Assembly: GCA_900708905.1 (NCBI GenBank)
Contig: CAADRB010000030.1
Span: forward strand, 800,707 to 864,706
Length of the DNA stretch: 64,000 nt
From: Hymenolepis diminuta
Taxonomy: Eukaryota; Platyhelminthes; Cestoda; Cyclophyllidea; Hymenolepididae
Direction of reading: 5' to 3'
Shown: positions 49,142-60,590 of the stretch, in pieces
Layout of the letters: the number at the start of each line of letters is the position of its first letter
Numbering within the stretch: position 1 is the stretch's first letter
The notes under the pieces: generated by a model
The model's input: the letters and a program-made list of their open reading frames with translations, nothing else
Databases searched by the model: none
What the model was told of the DNA's origin: nothing
Translations under genes and position numbers: made by a program

Positions 49142-49689
49142 GTGAGTGTTGGAAGTTTTCATAACTGGGGTACGAACAGAGATACACGATAACTTTTAGT
49201 CGTTCTGAGAACGGCATTGCCAACCGTTCAATCTGACCTATTACCCGATCAATTCTGGACGTATGGATTTGGATTCGAACAACAAAATATTTATTTATCA
49301 TTTTTTATTAAACTGATTAACAAGTTGAAGAATTAATTTATTCACTGTGTGACAAAAAATATGAAGGAATTTAGATGCAACATTTTTATAAAAGTTAGAC
49401 ACTTCAGAAGCATATTTCTAGAGCTCTTCTTTCATATCCTATCTGAACTATTTACAGAACATGCAATCACTAGTCGATAAGTAACGGTCCGAGAAATAAA
49501 ACTTTAGATAGTAATGACTATTTGCTAATTAAAATCAGGGTCTTTTTGAGGGTTTTTTGGCTGAATTTAGGCCGGAATAAAACTTTGGGCACTGAAAGGA
49601 TATCATAAATACCCAAGAATCTCACAAACACGCGTGGTTCTCAGGAAAATTGGATGCCTATAGCTATTGTTACTATAAATAATAGATGT

Positions 49690-49965
49690 GAATAGTAATT
49701 ATTATTACCATCAGCAATAAAGAAATTTCTACTATTTTTAATTGTGGGAAGCAGAAAGTCAATTAACAGAAAGTCCAGTAAATGATGAAGTGGAAGGAGA
49801 TCAAAAGGTACTGAGAGCGACGTCAAGTATCAGGAAGTCTAGGTCTATTTGATTTTTTGGGCCGGGTTGTAAAATATTTACTTAGTAGGTGGTTTGAAAC
49901 TTTCATCATTTGGGTCTTAAACACCTCCTAAAGCTAAAACATCCTACGATATTCGAAAGAGCAGA
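49690..49965 (+). repeat. Repeat family A copy
   Basis: Reads AATTATTATTACCATCAG, TCCAGTAAATGATGAAG, TGAGAGCGACGTCAAGTATC, GGGTTGTAAAATATTTACTT and ACGATATTCGAAAG; a clear relative of 34488-34885 with an internal deletion. Confidence 0.6.
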
Positions 49966-49988
49966 GTTGACATCTGGCCTCTGAGTAG

Positions 49989-50017
49989 TTAGCCCATTTT
50001 TTTATTAAATGGGCTAA
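49989..50017. other. Perfect 11-bp hairpin
   Basis: TTAGCCCATTT (49989-49999) and AAATGGGCTAA (50007-50017) around a seven-base T-rich loop, just past the end of a family A copy. Confidence 0.45.
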
Positions 50018-51059
50018 GGCTAAATAAACAAAAATTCAAGGGAAACTTGCACAATTTCAAGGTATCGATGGTTTTCTTTATAATTTCGTTTATTTCTATG
50101 TCATGTCAAGGATATAAATGAGCAAAAGAAGAAAAACCTTTCAAGATTCGGTACACTGAAGTTATTTATTCACTAAAGTATCATTAACTAATGAGAAACC
50201 TATAAAAATACACCATGAGCACTTTGAAATATAAATAGTATATATCCTCAATTCTAAAGAGCTTCATTTATGATCATCGCGATATTCCACCATAATTGAT
50301 GGCGTGTACTTATATTGCATATGAATATTGAAGTCGTGATGTTTGCAAGGACATTGCATTTTTTTAGAACCGATGAAAATGTAATTCCGCGTTGCATTTC
50401 AAGGATGATGGTCACTTTAGCAGACCATTAGCAGCATAGGGAATCAAAGAAAAACACCAGAATGACTGATCTCCCGGGTTCAACCCATACAGAGCAAATA
50501 AAAATGTTCTACAATGACTCATGTGATTTTCCATTTTTAATTGGTGGATAAATAGTTCAAGTAGTGTTTTAGCACGATCGGAAGCTGAGGTCAAATAGAG
50601 GACAGCGCCAATTTACATGAAATTTTGAGCTATCAAGACAGTTTCCTATGTATTCAAAGTTGTCTTGGTTTGTATTCCAGTTATAAAATCAAATTAAAAT
50701 GTTATCTTTATAAAGACAAATATTTCTCAAACAAATCCAAACCATTTATGTTCAGCTCATTCTTAACTTTTTATTAAAAATCGGAGTAATAAAAGCCAGC
50801 TTAACATCTATAAGTCTACGATTAGCCACCAGCTTTCTAGTTTAATTAGCCTGAGTGCATCATTTTCGGTTAGTACTTTCTTAAAATACGAGAAGTCATG
50901 CATTTGGTATTCATTTAGTAGGTTTGGAAATTCTTATTTACCTATAGGATTTGCCGCCAATATGGTCTTTTTTAAAAATCTTCGGCTCAAGATCTTCCTG
51001 TTAAATCAAAACGGTGTGCCAATTAAATAGTTCTCTTATCAAATTAAAATCAACTCCCT

Positions 51060-51320
51060 GTAAAGTTTGAAAGATATTTTAATATTCAAGAAAGTGCAGA
51101 ATTCTCGTTGCTTCAAGAAGTTCGGAAACGAATTGTTCTAGAACAAAGATGGTGATGAATCATTATGAAAGTCAAAGTTCATATCGATGCAAAGGCTACC
51201 AAGAACTGTCATTCAAAACTCGAGGTTACAGGTTCTATTGCGGAGTCCGGTGTGGTTTAAGAAATTGCAGCCGAATTCAAATAAAACCTTACTTTATAAG
51301 TGTTTTCTCTTAATCCTCTT
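51060..51320 (+). repeat. Repeat family D copy 3
   Basis: AGAAGTTCGGAAACGAATTG, ATATCGATGCAAAGGCTACC, GAACTGTCATTCAAAACTCG and TTTAAGAAATTGCAGCC align with copies 1 and 2. One frame reads NCHSKLEVTGSI, similar to NCHPKLKITSFI in copy 2. A family A copy follows. Confidence 0.5.
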
Positions 51321-51454
51321 TATATCAAATTGGAATGATAATGAAGTTTTTTTTACTTTAAAACATGGAGGTATCTCCTAACCACTCTGTACTATTTTAT
51401 TTGTTTGTGGATATACTTAAAATGCTAATGTTTAATCGGTAACTTTTTAACATT

Positions 51455-51850
51455 ATTAGTCATTATTATTTGTTATAACCAACAGTAATACAAAAATTTA
51501 CCATTTTTAATTTTGGAAAGCAACAGAAGGCCTAATAAAAGACGAAGGGAGGGGATCAAAACGAGCAACGATAAGGTGTTAAAAATTCCTACTTCATTTG
51601 CTATTTGGGTTCGAGTTGCACAATATTTGACAAATGGGCAGTTTACGTTCAAAAAATTTTAATTTCACAGTTTGTCCACTGGATTGCAGCAAATGCTTAT
51701 CTATGATCTTCGGTACCTGTTGACCATTTTTATTAGTCAAAAGAATGGATCTCGTTGTTTTATTTCCAATTTTTATTGAATGGTTGAGAAAGCAAAATAT
51801 TCCTAAATGATATTCGAAAGTTTACAGTTTTTGTTTAGAAGAGATAGCTG
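51455..51850 (+). repeat. Repeat family A copy, directly after a family D copy
   Basis: Reads ATTATTATTTGTTATAACC, GACGAAGGGAGGGGATC, GGGTTCGAGTTGCACAATAT, AAATGGGCAGTTTACGTTC, ATTTTTATTGAATGGTTG and TGATATTCGAAAGTTTACAG. It begins about 130 bases after the family D copy at 51060-51320. Confidence 0.6.
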
Positions 51851-52439
51851 AAAATTTCAACTTAGTGGAGCTCTGTAAGCTGTTTTCATTCAAACTGGGC
51901 CAGATAAACTCTTCATTCATAAAAATTTTTCTCATCCACAATGTCTCTTGGTTTCATGGGTCTGCCCATATTTATCACCAAACTAGTGTTGCTTTGACAA
52001 TTAGAGTCAACTGGCAGTTCCCAATTTGGTAAACAGTGTATCCTTCTTGACCCACACTCATATAAATGGTATTATAAATATAAAATTTCAGGTTTGAAAT
52101 ACATTTCGAAAAAGGAATTAGGTGTTGACCTCACACTGTTTTGCAGAAATAATTAATTTTGGTATACGAGATGGGCGAACCATCTGCCACTCTACATATG
52201 TTACATACAGTCATCAGTTAAAATAATGCCCTATAAAATAGGATAATTTTGTAAATAATTTCACAGGATTTAATATTTTTAATTTAAAATAAATCTGATC
52301 GGAGGGAAAACTGAACAGCTTTAACGGAATTCGTAAAAATTTTGGCAAGAGAATTTGTTCCTCAGTTACCTTTTAAACCGCTCTCACTGCTTCTTACCTA
52401 CCTACCTGTAAGTTAACCAATACCCTACATCCTGGTATT

Positions 52440-52560
52440 ATATAATTCAATTATAAGGTGACGAGGAGTGGTTTTCTTTGAGTTGTAATTCTTCTCTTTT
52501 CACCTGTGTCTGAGCTACCACAGCCATTGAATATCTCAGAGAAACGCACATACACGATCG
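52440..52560 (+). repeat. Repeat family C copy 2
   Basis: AGGTGACGAGGAGTGG, GAGTTGTAATTCTTCTC, TGTGTCTGAGCT and GAATATCTCAG align with 20740-20860 in the same orientation, at roughly 75-80% by eye over 110 bases. No terminal repeats were seen. Confidence 0.5.
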
Positions 52561-55500
52561 CATTAGTGGCGAAACAGGTTCAAATTAATAATTGAGAAAA
52601 TGATAGCGAAAAATGATGCTATTAAAATCCAGCATCCTACCTTTTGTCCTTATATAATCTTCAGAAATTTATGTGTGAGAGAAAGGAACTGCGTTAAATG
52701 CATCAGAATTATTAGCCACTTTCTAGGTACCAAATTCTTGGGTGGCGACTGAAATCACATGTGATATTCACAAACACATTGAATCATTATGCGAACTTTA
52801 AATTGTGTGCTGATTTACCACATCACAATTCATCGAAATCAAAAATAAATCAGCTCAAGGAATTATGTAATGCAGTTTTCTGCGGGTGGTCTTACTGCTG
52901 TGAAAAAATTGACACAAAAGCGAGTTTTCAAATTTGAAATATAAGCACTGGAATTTTGGCTACTTTTCCCTTTCACTTTCTGAAAGTGTTAAATCCCTCT
53001 AACAGTTCTCACCTTGAAAACTTAGAATTTCTCTTGCATTTTTAGAGTTTTAACGGAAAATATTAAAATTAATTGTTGTGGCTAGCCATAAAGAATTAAA
53101 TCAACTGTCGTCAAATCAGGTTTATGACTCATCGCGATTTACGAGGCTCTTGTTGTATTCAGAGTATAACGGTACGTGGTTCGGATTGCAATACAATACT
53201 TGGGACCTACGCTAGTCAACAGGCAATCATTATTTAAGAATACCATTGATTGAATAGGAGCGATAAGGCTCCATGAAAAATGTCAGATATAATAATTACA
53301 TTATATATATTAAAACTTTCACAATAAATGAGAAATGGGTTATTTCTTAATTAAAACAAAAAATTTCCCTGCAGCTCATTATTTGCAGTTAATTTATATT
53401 CAAAGTGAAGAGAGAAATATTTACGAAGATGTTTCGTATAAAAATATTCTTTAACTGTAGTATCTTACAAACTAGTCTAGTCTCTAGGTTCTGACAAAAT
53501 GAAAACTTCGAATATACAGGAACCTTTAGACATCAGTTGATAATAATACTTATTTTTAAATTAATGCAAAAAATTCATGGCCAGTCAGAGATCACCAATC
53601 TGTGGGGAGTGGTAAAGAAGCATCAGAATTACGCTTTTTAGAGGGTAAGAAAAATATTTGAGCTTTTTAGTCTTAAAATGTATGGATTTTTTTGAGCCTC
53701 TTTGTTCTTTGGGGCCTCAGGGGATTTTCTTTTTCTAAAATTATTAGGATGAAAATTGCGGATTCAGTTGTTTGATAATAAAGGTATGAATTCGGTTATC
53801 CCATATTTCACAATTCATTTCTAATCTGTTTGAAAACATACAAGCTTTTGAAAAGATCTGTCTACTATGGTTACAAGTTAACTATTCCTCTTATTTTAAA
53901 TAAAATTGCTGTATTAATTTCAACTGAACCGGTCCCTTAAGGGATGAAGGTGATTCGAACTAGTGGTGATTCAGGTTGAATTCGAAGAGAAATTACTATC
54001 TGTCCGTTTTTATATACTAGCTCTCTAAATCATGTTAAATTCTCGGCGGGGATAATTTATTCACAAAAAGCTCTTTTTGAATTTTATCTTATTCAGAATT
54101 CATGTGTATTCGTGAGAGGGGATAAACTAAACCCGCTCATTTCTACATTTGATTTTATTTGCGTGCGTGCGAGTGTGTGCGGCAGTGAGTGCGTACGTAT
54201 ATGCAAGCGCGAAGTGCGGGAAATTTAAATCGAAACACCCGTGCTTGCCACGTTCTATATACACGTCTGTGAATGTTCTCTTTTGCCTGCGTGTGCCCGT
54301 CTAACACACATGCGGCGGCATAGAGCTTTTATGGCTTATCTTGTGAATAGGCTGTTGATGGTGATTTGTGTGTTGGCAAACTGGGTAATAACTTTAAAGT
54401 CTTGGCATTCCGATCGTTAGGGTATGCAACAGAATTGTATTAATTTGTTTTGAAATTGATTTGAAAATGGACGGACATAGATAGTTAGACAGACAACCAG
54501 TTCCTCATCGTGGAAGTTTAAAGGTGGGTGGAAAAATGTCCTAATTTATAAACGCATTTGCGTATACATAATTTATAATCTTCATGCTGCGAATCCACAT
54601 AAGGATTATATACGGGCGGGTAAATTTGAGCTTGGGATAGTTCATAAGCAGAATTGACGGTAATTACGGCGCATCTTGAAAGGTCTGTTTGTGATGATTT
54701 TTGATGAACAAGCTGGGGGAGAATATCTCATAGTCTTAGCATTTCTTGGCTTGGCATGCGATAGGATAGTGGGAATTGGCGGTGATACCGATGTACAACT
54801 TTACCACCAATGACCTGGATAATCTATAAATTTAGATAAATTGAGGAAAATGATTAATTAATAGGTGGGATAATACAAGGGTGATTTGGAACCTATCATT
54901 ATTCATTGACTCTCACGAATATATGCATGTGGTATTCATCGTTTATAATCTTTTCATTGATTCCTGGAGAGTAGTTGTTGAACTTAGGACTTTGTAATTG
55001 GCAGAACCAGCGGCAATTAATTTAGAAGTTTATGTGAAATTAATTAAAGAATCAGTAATAAAATCCAATATACTTTGGAGATGGGAGTGGACCACAACCA
55101 CCTAGAATTTTGAATTTGGTAAATTCGGGTGTACTCATTCTTGCACTCTGAGATGATTTCAAAAAGATTTGGGGATACAGTGTTATTAAAACACAAACAA
55201 AACCAAACCACACTCATGAAATCTGCTCACTGTGGGAATAAAACAGAATTGGATTGCAAAAAAATTGATGTTAAATTGATGTTTTCATTACTTCAGAGTC
55301 CTTTTGTCTTAATAGGTAGTTCCATAAATATGCAGGAAGTTTAAAGAGGGCGCTGTTGCGTAAAATTAAAATAATGATATTTAAAGAGAATAAGAAATTA
55401 TTAGAATTTATTAAACTCAACAGAAAATACCGTTTTCATTCAAATTTAATATCAAATTTTACTGAATATGCAAATGATATTTTACCGCAATGAATCTACC

Positions 55501-58500
55501 TTATATTTGACCTTAAGTAGTCAATACCTAGGTCACAATCAAATTGATGATTAAGTCACAAAGTTGTTTAGAATAAACTTGCATTATCCACAAGATCATA
55601 TAATCAATTTTATCACTCGAATTAGTCGTTAGTCTTTAATTCAATTAAAAACTGACCAGAATAATAAATGATTTAACTATTATCGAAATAAACAGGAATT
55701 TTATTTGATTCATATATTTCTTTAAAGGTATATATAATTTTTATTGTTCTTATTTATTGCTCTTATTACCCATAGCACACAAAACAAATTTACAAGTTTT
55801 ACTCATGGGAAAGCAGCTGAACAGGAGGAACATCAAACAAGTTCACTGAGTTGCGAAACGGTAGTTTATGAAGCCAAGGCATCACAGGTCAAGCATTATT
55901 TGAATTCTGGAATTATCGATTTGCCCATATTCTCATAAGGGGAAAGTGTCCACTTTGTGATGTTTTAATGTTATATCTTCATTATTAAGCTTCCAGATTC
56001 ATGGCCTAGATTATGTCCACTATTTTCAGAACTCTTTGACCGATTGATTTAAATTCTTGCTTGGTTGTGCCATCTCGATTCATTCGCACCACTTAACAAC
56101 GAAGGGTTGATAGATGAGACTGGAAAAATATTTAACATATCAGTAATCAACATATCAATATTATATATTTTTTTTCAATTTCAGAGCCATGCTAACTTTT
56201 GCACAAACTTAAAATTAATTTTTTGAAGGAATTTTCAGTTGAAGTTCCGGTTTGAATTGTTTTAAATTAAGTATGTATTTTGATGTAATTATTAGCAAAT
56301 TTTAATCCATAGCAGTTGTCATCTATGAAAATTGACGAACAGCTTTTATGGATATTAAGCATAATGAAGACTAACTTATGGAATGTGCAGTGAATGCAAA
56401 TGCAAATTATAATCAAAATATAATTCCAAAATAACAATTTTCCCATGAAAAATCCAGTTTATAACAGTTCTTTACCCAAAAGGCTACGAATGCATTGGTA
56501 AATATTCCCGTTACTCAAGAGAGGATTTCATATCGTAACTTTTCCAATTGTACAATAAGGTTGAGATAAAAAGGTAAAGATATTTTGATTTCTCATTTAT
56601 GTTACTACAACGAGGCCAAATCGGATATTTTCGGTGCCTTCGATCAAGTACACTAAGAGCGCATTCGGTGTACTCGTAAGTTCATCCCCCATGTACTGAG
56701 CTATCAATTTTTGGACTTTTACGCTCAAGTAAGATAAGCAAGGCCACCAGTGAAGAATTCATCACTGCCCATATTGGTCAGTTAGTCAGCCAATCCCATT
56801 ATTCAACTCTGTATAAGTACATTTATTTTCCCAGTAGTGAACCGTTGTTTGAGCTACATGTCTTATTTCCCACAGTTATCTTTATTTTTCTCTCCTATAC
56901 CAATAACATTCGAATACTTTGATGTGAAAATGGCTTATTCAATTAGATGAAAAAAACTTATCACTATACGTTTATTATCCTCCAGAGCAACTTCAATTAA
57001 CTTCATTAAAATAGAATTATTTCAGTTCTGCTTTTCGGAAAATATGCTGGTGTCCAGATTTACAAAAGAACAGCTAATTTAGGTAATTAAATCGAAAGAG
57101 AAATAATTACCCTGCCAAATATTGTGCCTTTGGTAGATTTTCAGTCAGAAATTTTTGCTTCATGCATTAACAAACGCTAGAGTTACGCTTAAAGCAGAAG
57201 CCAGAGAGAGAGAAAATAACCAAATAATAAATTATTTTTGTCCAATATATATAAGCTAAAAGTAAGTTTTCTTAGACGTCTTAGCTCAATCTGTAGTTAT
57301 CAGCGCCAGACTTACAGACAAAAGCGAATTTTGTTCGCGTACAAAAACAACTCATAAATTCTGTGAAATATAATGTCAGCTTTTACTTTAAACTTATTTC
57401 AGAAACTTATTCTCAACCATTTAGGAATTTAAGGCATTTACACCGTTAATTTCATGAATTTTTATATCATCAAAATTTTTTACTGTCTACATGGATAATG
57501 CAGAGATTTGTAAAAATTATGCTCAGTGTACTTTAGTATCATAGAATCAGAATTTTCTAATAGTTATTTTCCACTGAGATCAGACCGTGAGACCTAATTA
57601 TAGTTTCATCTAGCTAGTAATTTGTGAATATAAACTCAACAGAATTATGAAGGTCCTTTGAAATACCTCTGATTCGATAACTGGGATATCTGATTAGAGC
57701 ATCTTGCTCATGAGGGACTCTCACTATTAGCCTCTGCTTTTTGCCCAATCATTAATCAGTAAAACAATTAGTCACCTTTTTTCCTAATTTCGGGTATTAT
57801 TGATTTGGATGATGATAATAAAAATGATAATAATATGAAATTGATGACATATAACATCGTCGGATTGCGATTACAATATATTACCTATTAATTACTCATC
57901 CAACAAAGATATTCCAACTAATCAAAGATTTTAAAATGGAAAAATCTAAATGGGAAAATTTCGCTATTAATACGTCGAAAAATTTCAAATATTTTCCAAA
58001 ATCATAGCTTTTGGGATAAATTTTAGATGAACCAGCAGCACATAGAAAGAATGTCTATAAACTAGTGATCAAAAGTTTCTACTTTTGTTTAGGGAAAGGC
58101 CTACTGTTTAAATAGATTATCTATAATTACCGAATGCTGAACGCGAAGTTGGATTCCTTTGTAATAGCCACCCATTTGTACTATTAACTTATGTACTTAA
58201 TAACGACGTCAATCAAAAAGAAAGATACCCCGCGTTTTAATTATTGACATTCCAACATCAAAAGCACGAACCGGATGAGAAAAGAAAATGACAGATTTGA
58301 ATACTGGCAAACGTTGATATGAAATTAAGTGAAATCATCTCGATGTTAAGGGAATATTCTCAACATTTTAATCCCAAAATACGAAGCAAATGAACTTATG
58401 CACGTTCTTCGTGTGCCGTCACTTATTTAAAATTGGCGTTAGAAAGTAGAATCGTTATGTATGAATTAGATTTATATTTAAATACCTGATTCCTCATTTC

Positions 58501-58742
58501 TCCGAATCGATAACACTAAACGACGCCTATTCGGCTAATCTAGTCAAGATCGGATTAATTTTAAACAAGGCTTTACAGTAACCGGACGGTGATTTTAAAT
58601 ATTAAATTTGAATTGGATTTAAGTATGAGGCATATTTTTGTCTGAATCATTTTATAGCTCAGAATATAAAACATATGATTGCATTATAGTGTTTAATAAT
58701 ATTACAAGGACATTATGGTACTAATAATATTTGGATAAAATA
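52561..58742. other. No gene recognised
   Basis: AT-rich with short frames only, except the CpG-dense stretch at 54155-54330. The frame 55744-55938 has a balanced stretch (HGKAAEQEEHQTSSLSCETV) but no splice or homology support. Confidence 0.4.
54155..54330. promoter_or_regulatory. CpG-dense stretch, possible regulatory island
   Basis: GCGTGCGTGCGAGTG, GAGTGCGTACG, AAGCGCGAAGTGCGG and CATGCGGCGGC give many CpG dinucleotides in under 180 bases, unlike the AT-rich flanks where CpG is sparse. There is no long open frame. A promoter or enhancer is possible; a decayed TG/CG microsatellite could explain the left half. Confidence 0.25.
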
Positions 58743-59164
58743 TTATCTAATTGTGGATTCTGATAGATCAAACGGAAAGGCCTTGTATCGGATGCTACAC
58801 AAATAGGCCTTTTTGCTAAACCTCAGCATTTCTCTTAAGAAGTCCAAATAACCTCTAGCGGAGTCCCCCAGTATAAATTCGACCCCAAGATTGGCCAGGA
58901 TATGTTCACAGTAGCGGGAACAAAGAGGTATTGCGCAAAGAGGGTCTATTGGGGTTGTGCTCAAACTATCAATATGTTAATCAGTTAATAGGTTTGACGC
59001 CATGCTGTAGAGATACCTACCGCCGATTGGCTGAGAAAGAATTTGCACGCATGCCGCACTTGACCGCTACACTATCAGTAACACGTTTGCACTTTCCGGA
59101 AGGTCCTAGCACCCTCAAGATTCCCTTGATCAACATTGGTAGCGATATGAGCTCCGCTGTCTAA
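58743..59164. other. GC-richer island of unknown origin
   Basis: About 420 bases with GC well above the flanks and long open stretches on both strands. On the plus strand 58931-59164 reads EKEFARMPHLTATLSVTR to a stop; on the minus strand 58743-58964 reads CEHILANLGVEFILGDSARG and LREMLRFSKKAYLC. Neither is recognised. A further plus-strand frame is open through VPQYKFDPKIGQDMF. It could be a decayed coding element, a processed pseudogene with frameshifts, or a mobile-element fragment. Confidence 0.4.
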
Positions 59165-59948
59165 TATATTCGCTATTATTTTCAAGATTTCGGTCTGACA
59201 TTACTTAACTCCATTTTTAGTTTAAACATTATTCTACTTATTTTAATCACATATCCGTCTATTGAATACATGCAAATGACAGAAAAAAATATTTACTTTA
59301 GAAGAGAAGTTAAAGTTATATATCTTTGCTTTATAATCTACAAACATTAGCAAATTTTATGTATTAAAAAGTCCACTTCACACCGTATCAAAGAAGTGAG
59401 GCAGCTACTTAGAAAATATCATGAAATTTTGTGAGGAAGGACTGAAATTTAAAGATTTCTTATGAGGCGGAGTAGTTATTAATGCCTTTTTCTCACCATC
59501 CAACTTTCTTGATATGAGGCACTTAATGACACTAAGGTTGGGTGGAGCTCAGTTTAGGGTATTAGTGGGTGAAAGTTATAGCATGTCAGTTTTGATAAAC
59601 GATTTAAATATCCATAAATTTTCCTATTCGTTAGTCGTAACTAGTTTGATAGGAAAAGAAGAAGTACTTCCGAAAGTGCACAAGTTCAACAGACTGGGGT
59701 GTGACACTAAGTCTATCTTTATTGAGTCATATATCGATAAATATATAAGATAAATTTAAAATTCAAAAAGATATAATTTGAGAAGCAGCAGAAGCAGATT
59801 ATCTGACGTTTATGTATTTCGTTAGGCTAAATTTAGTAACACATATGCGGGAGCGCAGGCGACGGGGATGAGAAAAGAGCTAATGCTTACTGCCAAATTA
59901 GTCCGTTCTGCTGGAGATGGTCCAGCCTCAATCCCTCTCTTCACCTTT

Positions 59949-59973
59949 CTGTCTGACAGCCAATGTCAGACAG
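59949..59973. other. Perfect 10-bp hairpin
   Basis: CTGTCTGACA (59949-59958) and TGTCAGACAG (59964-59973) are exact complements around a five-base loop. They sit in a locally GC-richer block (about 59830-60010) with no long open frame. A partial second repeat (GACAGGCTGTC) overlaps the right arm. Confidence 0.5.
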
Positions 59974-60204
59974 GCTGTCATCACTGTATGGAATGTGAGG
60001 TGGTGGATTTAAGGAGAATGTAAACAATGTCATTTAATTAATTATCATACGCGTGTTTAAATTAGGCATACATATTCGAGTCTTATGGAGTATGAGCATA
60101 ATTAGAGAGAGACGTGCACTTTTCTATAAGGATTAACATAATGCCTTAATAAAAGGGTGCTGTTATTTCAGCATAAATTATGTATGATTGATTTAAACGT
60201 CTTA

Positions 60205-60590
60205 TTATATTATTATTATTATTATCTCATAAGGCAGCTCAATTTCACAATTTTTCATTGTGGGTAATCAATTAAGAACAAGTCCAATAAACAATAGAGG
60301 TGAGAAAACGAAAAGATGATGAGAGTAAAGTCAACATATTAAGGAGTCTTACTTCATTTAAATTTTGTAGTTGGATTCGTCAATATTTACTTAATAGTCA
60401 GTTCGCATTACAAAATTCAAATTTCATGTTTGGCCCTCCAGATCGGTCGGTAAATTCTTGCCCACCAAATCTGGTACTTATTGGCCAGTCTTTTAATTAT
60501 GATGCACTGCAAATCGTATTTTCCATCTAAAGGTTGCGAAGTAGAATAATCTTAAGTGATATTACGTAGCTACAATAATATTAATATGGT
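60205..60590 (+). repeat. Repeat family A copy with (TTA)n edge
   Basis: A run of ATT/TTA triplets (60207-60227) leads into AAGTCCAATAAACAATAG, GATGAGAGTAAAGTCAACAT, TTAAGGAGTCTTACTTCA, CAATATTTACTTAATAG and GTGATATTACGTAGC. The triplet run sits where the other copies have shorter (TTA)n-like sequence. Confidence 0.6.
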
